A stretch of DNA of 64,000 bases, from contig NZ_FWFQ01000009.1 of assembly GCF_900172235.1 (NCBI RefSeq), forward strand, positions 1 to 64,000, in the 5' to 3' direction. Numbering within the stretch: position 1 is the stretch's first letter; each line of letters opens with the position of its first letter. This DNA is from Pseudoruegeria aquimaris. GTDB lineage: Bacteria > Pseudomonadota > Alphaproteobacteria > Rhodobacterales > Rhodobacteraceae. Shown piece by piece: positions 60,208 to 64,000 of this stretch. Made by a program: the position numbers and the translations under genes. The notes under the pieces were generated by a model. That model saw nothing but the letters and a program-made list of their open reading frames with translations, did not search any database and was not told the origin of the DNA.

Positions 60208-61365
60208 TCAAATATTGCGCTGGTGGCCTTCCAGCCCCCGCAGAACCGCCCGTGCCGCCCGCAGCCCCGGATCCTCCTGCCCGCGCCCCAGCCGCTCCAT
60301 CGTGAGCGCCATGGCGGCGCCCTGCGCGCCGGGATCTTCCAGCACGTCCAGCAGCGCGCCCGCGATCCGGTCCGGCTCGCAATCCGCCCCAAGGTATTCC
60401 GGCACGGCGCGGCTCTCGCTCACGAGGTTCACCAGCGTGACGGTATCCACCTTCAGCATCCGCGCGATGATCTGGCGGGTAAGCCAGTTCATGTCGTAGG
60501 CGATGACCATGGGCGTATCGGCCGCCGCCAGTTCGAGCGAAACCGTCCCCGAAGCCGCCAGCGCCACGTCGGCGGCCCGGAAGGCGGCGCGCTTGGCCGC
60601 GGTGTCCTGCGCCGCGATCACCTGCACGCGGCCCGGCCAGCGGCTTGTGACCTCGCGCACCAGATCCTCCACCGGGCCGGCCGCCGGCACCACGATCCGG
60701 GCGTTCTGGCGCTGCGCCAACACCGGGACGAGCGCCTGGCCGAAAGTGTCGGCAAGGCGGCTCACCTCGCCCCGGCGCGAGCCGGGCAGCACGAGGATCA
60801 GCGGCGCGCCCGGCAGCATCCCGAGGCTGTCGCGGAAAGCCTGCGCCTCCTGCTGCGTGGCCTGCGGCTCCGCCACCACCGGGTGGCCGACGAAATCGCA
60901 CTCCATCCCGGCAGCCTCCATGTAGGGCGGCTCGAAGGGAAAGAGCGCGAGCACCTGATCGATCACCCTCGCCATCTTCGCCGCGCGCCCCTCGCGCCAC
61001 GCCCAGACTGTGGGGGCGACGTAATGCACGGTGCGGATGTCTGACGCGGCCTTCACCAGCTTGGCGACGCGCAGCGAGAAATCGGGCGCGTCGATTGTGA
61101 TCAGAACGTCGGGTTTCTGGGCCAGGACCGCCTCGGCGGTTTCGCGGATGCGACGCTTCAGATGGCGATATTTCGGCAGCACCTCCACGAGGCCCATCAC
61201 CGAAAGCTCCTCCATCGGAAACAGGCTCTCAAGCCCCTGCGCCTGCATCTGCGGCCCGCCGATGCCCTCGAAGGCCACGCCCGGCGCCAGCGCCTTGAGG
61301 CCGGCCATCAGCGCCCCGCCCAGCTTGTCGCCGGAGGGCTCGCCCGCAAGGATGAAAACCTTCAT
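60208..61365 (-). CDS. lpxB: Lipid-A-disaccharide synthase
   Basis: 385 residues. GT19 family features: MKVFILAGEPSGDKLGGALM at the start, FEGIGGPQMQAQGLESLFP, YVAPTVWAWREGRAAKMA and the UDP-sugar site LVLPGSRRGEVSRLADTF. It joins UDP-diacylglucosamine and lipid X into the lipid A disaccharide at the inner membrane. The ATG at 61365 overlaps the lpxI stop by 4 bases, so the genes are translationally coupled. Longer frames reaching 61656 run through lpxI and are not real. Confidence 0.96.
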   Translation of the reverse strand: MKVFILAGEPSGDKLGGALMAGLKALAPGVAFEGIGGPQMQAQGLESLFPMEELSVMGLVEVLPKYRHLKRRIRETAEAVLAQKPDVLITIDAPDFSLRVAKLVKAASDIRTVHYVAPTVWAWREGRAAKMARVIDQVLALFPFEPPYMEAAGMECDFVGHPVVAEPQATQQEAQAFRDSLGMLPGAPLILVLPGSRRGEVSRLADTFGQALVPVLAQRQNARIVVPAAGPVEDLVREVTSRWPGRVQVIAAQDTAAKRAAFRAADVALAASGTVSLELAAADTPMVIAYDMNWLTRQIIARMLKVDTVTLVNLVSESRAVPEYLGADCEPDRIAGALLDVLEDPGAQGAAMALTMERLGRGQEDPGLRAARAVLRGLEGHQRNI

Positions 61366-62165
61366 GCGCCCTCCCATGCGGCGAGGAACAGGCCGCGCGC
61401 CGCGATCTCCGCGGTTATGGCTGGGCGATCCAGCAGCAGCACGCCCCCCGGCGGCACGAAAATGCCCGCAAGCCCCGCCTCGGCGGCCCGGCGCACGGTT
61501 TCGACGCCGATGCCGGGCATGTCCACCCGCAGCTCCTGCCCCGCCTTCGGCGCCTTGTAGAACACGCCTTTCGCCCCGCGGCGCAGGTGCTCGGGCGTCC
61601 GGGCGACGAACTCCAGAAGCGCATCGGTGCCCTGCACTGTTTCGATCCCGAGGCACAGCCCGCCGGCCACCACGCAGCCCTGCCCCACGTCCACCGGCGC
61701 CAGCGCCGCGTGGATCGCCGCCGCCCGCGCCGCGTCGGCCAGATCGGCCTTGCCCGGCTTCGCGCCGATCAGCAGCCCGCGTTCCGGCGTCAGGCCGGGC
61801 ACGAGTTCATGGGCGCCGACGACGGTGAAACCTTCGTCCTCGAAGATCCGGACCACGAGCGAGAGAAGCGAGTCATCGCCGCCGTTCATCGCCTTCAGCA
61901 GGCGCGGCGCGAGGGCGATCATCTTGGTGTCGAAGCGGATCGGGCTCAGGGCCGGGCGCTGCATGGCGCCGGCGAGGCAGACACGCTCCACCCCCTCGGC
62001 GCGCAGCAGGCGAAACAGCCCGCCGAGCTTCTCGAAGCTGGCCTCAACCCCGGCGACATCCGCTTCCACGCCGCGGAAGGTCACAACCAATGCGCCCGGA
62101 TTGGCCGCGAGCACGAGGCCCGGCAGAGCGCCGCTGCCCGCGAGGATCGCCAGACGGCCCGCCAC
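61362..62165 (-). CDS. lpxI: UDP-2,3-diacylglucosamine diphosphatase LpxI
   Basis: 267 residues. Family marks: GRLAILAGSGALPGLVLAA, FDTKMIALAPRLLKAMNGGD with the catalytic Asp region, DALLEFVARTPEHL and KGVFYKAPKAGQELRVDMPG. LpxI, found in alphaproteobacteria in place of LpxH, makes lipid X from UDP-diacylglucosamine. It sits between lpxA (3-base gap) and lpxB (4-base overlap), the standard order. Confidence 0.94.
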   Translation of the reverse strand: MAGRLAILAGSGALPGLVLAANPGALVVTFRGVEADVAGVEASFEKLGGLFRLLRAEGVERVCLAGAMQRPALSPIRFDTKMIALAPRLLKAMNGGDDSLLSLVVRIFEDEGFTVVGAHELVPGLTPERGLLIGAKPGKADLADAARAAAIHAALAPVDVGQGCVVAGGLCLGIETVQGTDALLEFVARTPEHLRRGAKGVFYKAPKAGQELRVDMPGIGVETVRRAAEAGLAGIFVPPGGVLLLDRPAITAEIAARGLFLAAWEGA

Positions 62166-62168
62166 GGC

Positions 62169-62966
62169 TCAGCCCGGCGTCAGGAAGTGGCGATCGCTCT
62201 CGCCAAGGATGAAATCGACGATCTGCTGCACGTAGGCGCTCTCGGTTTCCTCGCCCAGCCGGCGCGCGCGTTCGGCGAAAGCGCCTTCGCCCTGCGCCAG
62301 CATCTGGAAGGCCGCCCTGAGCGCGGTGATGTCGGCCCGGGCCACGCCGCGCCGCTTCAGCCCGACGAGGTTGAGCCCGTCCAGCACCCCGCGCGGCCCC
62401 TGCACGAGCCCGTAGGGGATCACGTCGTTCGTCACCATCGTGACCGCGCCGATGATCGCGCCCTGCCCGATGCGCACCCATTGGTGGATGCCCGACAGTC
62501 CGCCGATGATCACGTCATCCTCGATGATGCAGTGGCCGGCGAGCGCGCTCTGGTTGGCCATCACGAGGCGGTTGCCCACCTGCGCGTCGTGGCCCACGTG
62601 GGCGCCGGTCATGAACAGGCAGTCATCGCCCACGCGGGTGATGCCGCCGCCGCCCTCGGTGCCGGTGTTCATCGTCACGCCTTCGCGGATGCGGTTGCGC
62701 TTGCCCACGATCAGCTTCGTGTGCTCGCCGGCGAATTTCAGATCCTGCGGGATCTCGCCGATGGTGGCGAAGGGGAAGATCACGGTCTCATCCCCGATCT
62801 CGGTATCGCCCGTCACCACGGCATGGCTCTTGAGCACGACGCCGCGCCCGAGGCGCACCTCGGGGCCGACGGTGCAGAAGGGGCCGATCGAACACTCCGG
62901 CCCGATCTCGGCGCCTTCTTCCACGAAGGCGCTTGGATGAACGGTGGCGGTGGGATGGATCCCCAT
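62169..62966 (-). CDS. lpxA: UDP-N-acetylglucosamine acyltransferase
   Basis: 265 residues of a left-handed beta helix. Hexapeptide repeats are clear from VHPSAFVEEGAEIGPECSIG to ENTIGEI-like turns, with the catalytic His in MTGAHVGHDAQVGNRLVMA and the C-terminal helical bundle after GLNLVGLKRRGVARADI. It starts lipid A synthesis by moving a 3-hydroxyacyl group from ACP to UDP-GlcNAc. Located between fabZ (5-base gap) and lpxI. Confidence 0.96.
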   Translation of the reverse strand: MGIHPTATVHPSAFVEEGAEIGPECSIGPFCTVGPEVRLGRGVVLKSHAVVTGDTEIGDETVIFPFATIGEIPQDLKFAGEHTKLIVGKRNRIREGVTMNTGTEGGGGITRVGDDCLFMTGAHVGHDAQVGNRLVMANQSALAGHCIIEDDVIIGGLSGIHQWVRIGQGAIIGAVTMVTNDVIPYGLVQGPRGVLDGLNLVGLKRRGVARADITALRAAFQMLAQGEGAFAERARRLGEETESAYVQQIVDFILGESDRHFLTPG

Positions 62967-62971
62967 GGGCC

Positions 62972-63430
62972 TTATTCCTGCGGCAGATCCATCATCGCGG
63001 TGAACTCGGCCTCGGCGGCCAGTTCCCCTTCCACGAAGGCTTCCCCGCGGAACTTGTAGATCTTGCGGCGCTCCTTGGTGACCTCGACATGCAGTTCCAG
63101 CACGTCGCCCGGCACCACCTTGCGGCGGAACTTGCAGCCGTCGATCGACATGAAATAGACGAGCATGTTCTTGTCGGCGAGGCCGAGATGCGCCCCCACC
63201 ATCACGGCGGCGGTCTGCGCCATCGCCTCGACGATCGTCACGCCCGGCATGATCGGCGCCCCCGGGAAATGGCCCTGGAAATGGGGCTCGTTGAAGGTGA
63301 CGTTCTTGATGCCGACGGCCGATTTGCCGTCCTTGATGTCGCGCACCTTGTCCACCAGCAGGAAGGGGTAGCGGTGCGGGATGATGCGTTGGATCAGGTC
63401 GAGATCGGCGTGGGTCACCGGGTCTGTCAT
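62972..63430 (-). CDS. fabZ: 3-hydroxyacyl-ACP dehydratase FabZ
   Basis: 152 residues, hot-dog fold. The active site is in [20 protein letters not shown], where the His and Glu are catalytic, after [20 protein letters not shown]. It dehydrates hydroxyacyl-ACP in fatty-acid synthesis and competes with LpxA for 3-hydroxyacyl-ACP, which explains the pairing. A gap of 140 bases separates it from the ompH-like gene upstream. Confidence 0.96.
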   Translation of the reverse strand: MTDPVTHADLDLIQRIIPHRYPFLLVDKVRDIKDGKSAVGIKNVTFNEPHFQGHFPGAPIMPGVTIVEAMAQTAAVMVGAHLGLADKNMLVYFMSIDGCKFRRKVVPGDVLELHVEVTKERRKIYKFRGEAFVEGELAAEAEFTAMMDLPQE

Positions 63431-63570
63431 GGCGCGTGTTCTCTTTCTTGCTGGCAGGACACCTGGGCGGGCCTGCGGATCGGTGCGCGGGCGGTGCCGC
63501 GGCTTTCTACCGGAGTATCAACTCGATGACGGGCGCACAAGCGCAGGCGGGGCCGGCGGCGCGGGCCGGC

Positions 63571-64000
63571 TCAGTCCTGCGCGCCCTCCTGCCCCGGCGC
63601 CGGGGCCTGGCCTTGCGCATCGGTGCTCCCGCCACCGCTCTCCTGCGCGGCTTCGCCCCCGGGCACGGGGCGCGGCACGGGGGCGGCGTTCTCGGAAGGC
63701 TCCACCGTGCCGTCGCCGATGTCGGCGTTGATCCGGGCCACGGCCTCGCGGGTCACGTCGATCGATTCCGCGCTGAGGAAAACCGAACCGATTTCGAGGA
63801 TGGCCACGGCATTGCGTTCGCGCACGATGTCGGAGAGCGCGGGCAGCGCCCGTTGCAGGAACTGCTGGCGCTCCAGTTCCACCGTGCGGGCGATGTCGCG
63901 GGATTTCTGCTCCTGCAGGGCGCGGGTTTCCTGCACCTTGGTGTCGAAGGCGTCGGCAAGGGCGCGGAAGGCTTCGGGATCCATCTGGGAGCGTTGCCGG
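63571..64000 (-). CDS. OmpH/Skp-like periplasmic chaperone, N-terminus outside the window
   Basis: At least 143 codons: the frame is open to the window end, with five residues (RQRSQ) before the first in-window Met. The helical stretch RALADAFDTKVQETRALQEQ to LERQQFLQRALPALSDIVRE and the strand AVAILEIGSVFLSAESIDVT fit the Skp fold; the last 50 residues are a Pro/Gly/Gln-rich tail. Skp chaperones carry outer-membrane proteins to the BAM complex, and this gene normally lies between bamA and fabZ. Confidence 0.85.
   Translation of the reverse strand, partial: RQRSQMDPEAFRALADAFDTKVQETRALQEQKSRDIARTVELERQQFLQRALPALSDIVRERNAVAILEIGSVFLSAESIDVTREAVARINADIGDGTVEPSENAAPVPRPVPGGEAAQESGGGSTDAQGQAPAPGQEGAQD

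Overview
The window looks like one chromosomal contig end from a high-GC alphaproteobacterium of the Rhodobacteraceae (roseobacter type). Reasons: the block skp/ompH-fabZ-lpxA-lpxI-lpxB, a Fur/Mur-type regulator without the CxxC zinc site, rluD back to back with a small DUF6476-like gene, TRAP transporters, a di-haem peroxidase, a perfect FNR-type box and GC-rich intergenic repeats typical of the family. No tRNA, rRNA, CRISPR array, insertion sequence or phage gene was seen. Positions 1-228 are not native: an Illumina P7 adapter preceded by a T run is fused to a truncated purL.

Layout. 1-3.3 kb: adapter chimera, 3' part of purL, a Cys-rich protein, a BolA/monothiol-glutaredoxin pair and a small membrane protein. 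3.3-11.6 kb (mostly minus): oxidoreductase, rpoH, two phospholipase-D-type enzymes around rluD, and a GH43 xylosidase behind a LacI-type operator. 11.6-12.5 kb: a gene-free stretch with two RpoH-like promoters, each followed by structured sequence and an intrinsic terminator; the first carries a CCTCCTCCC loop like cuckoo/CcsR small RNAs. 12.5-20.7 kb: MarR gene, then a catabolic cluster (Gfo/Idh/MocA enzyme and GntR regulator divergent from SsuD-like monooxygenase, aldo/keto reductase, flavin reductase and a TRAP transporter) that fits an oxidative desulfonation route for sulfoquinovose. 20.7-26.5 kb: periplasmic multicopper oxidase, YHYH protein, two overlooked small ORFs, secreted proteins and a di-haem peroxidase. 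26.6-34 kb: glycerate kinase, then a nucleobase/nucleoside ABC importer with a CodA-like deaminase behind a RutR-like box. 34.2-41.1 kb: fatty-acid beta-oxidation operon. 41.4-46.6 kb: SCP2 and CoxG-like proteins, a putative glycosyltransferase, metY and secreted proteins. 46.7-52.3 kb: a long Ala/Pro-rich membrane protein with pilus/secretion-like ends, an M20 peptidase, a lytic transglycosylase and mazG. 52.4-56 kb: iron-binding futA with an operator inside its promoter, a low-GC nuclease island, a nucleoside hydrolase and a GNAT. 56.1-60.1 kb: selO, an EEP-family hydrolase, an NhaP-type antiporter and a Fur/Mur regulator. 60.2-64 kb: lipid A and envelope genes on the minus strand, the last running off the end.

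The strongest hypotheses are the sulfoquinovose-type cluster (13.1-20.7 kb), the tandem heat-shock-type small RNA locus (11.72-12.47 kb) and the RutR-like control of the nucleobase importer. All three rest on motif and gene-order reading without database searches.
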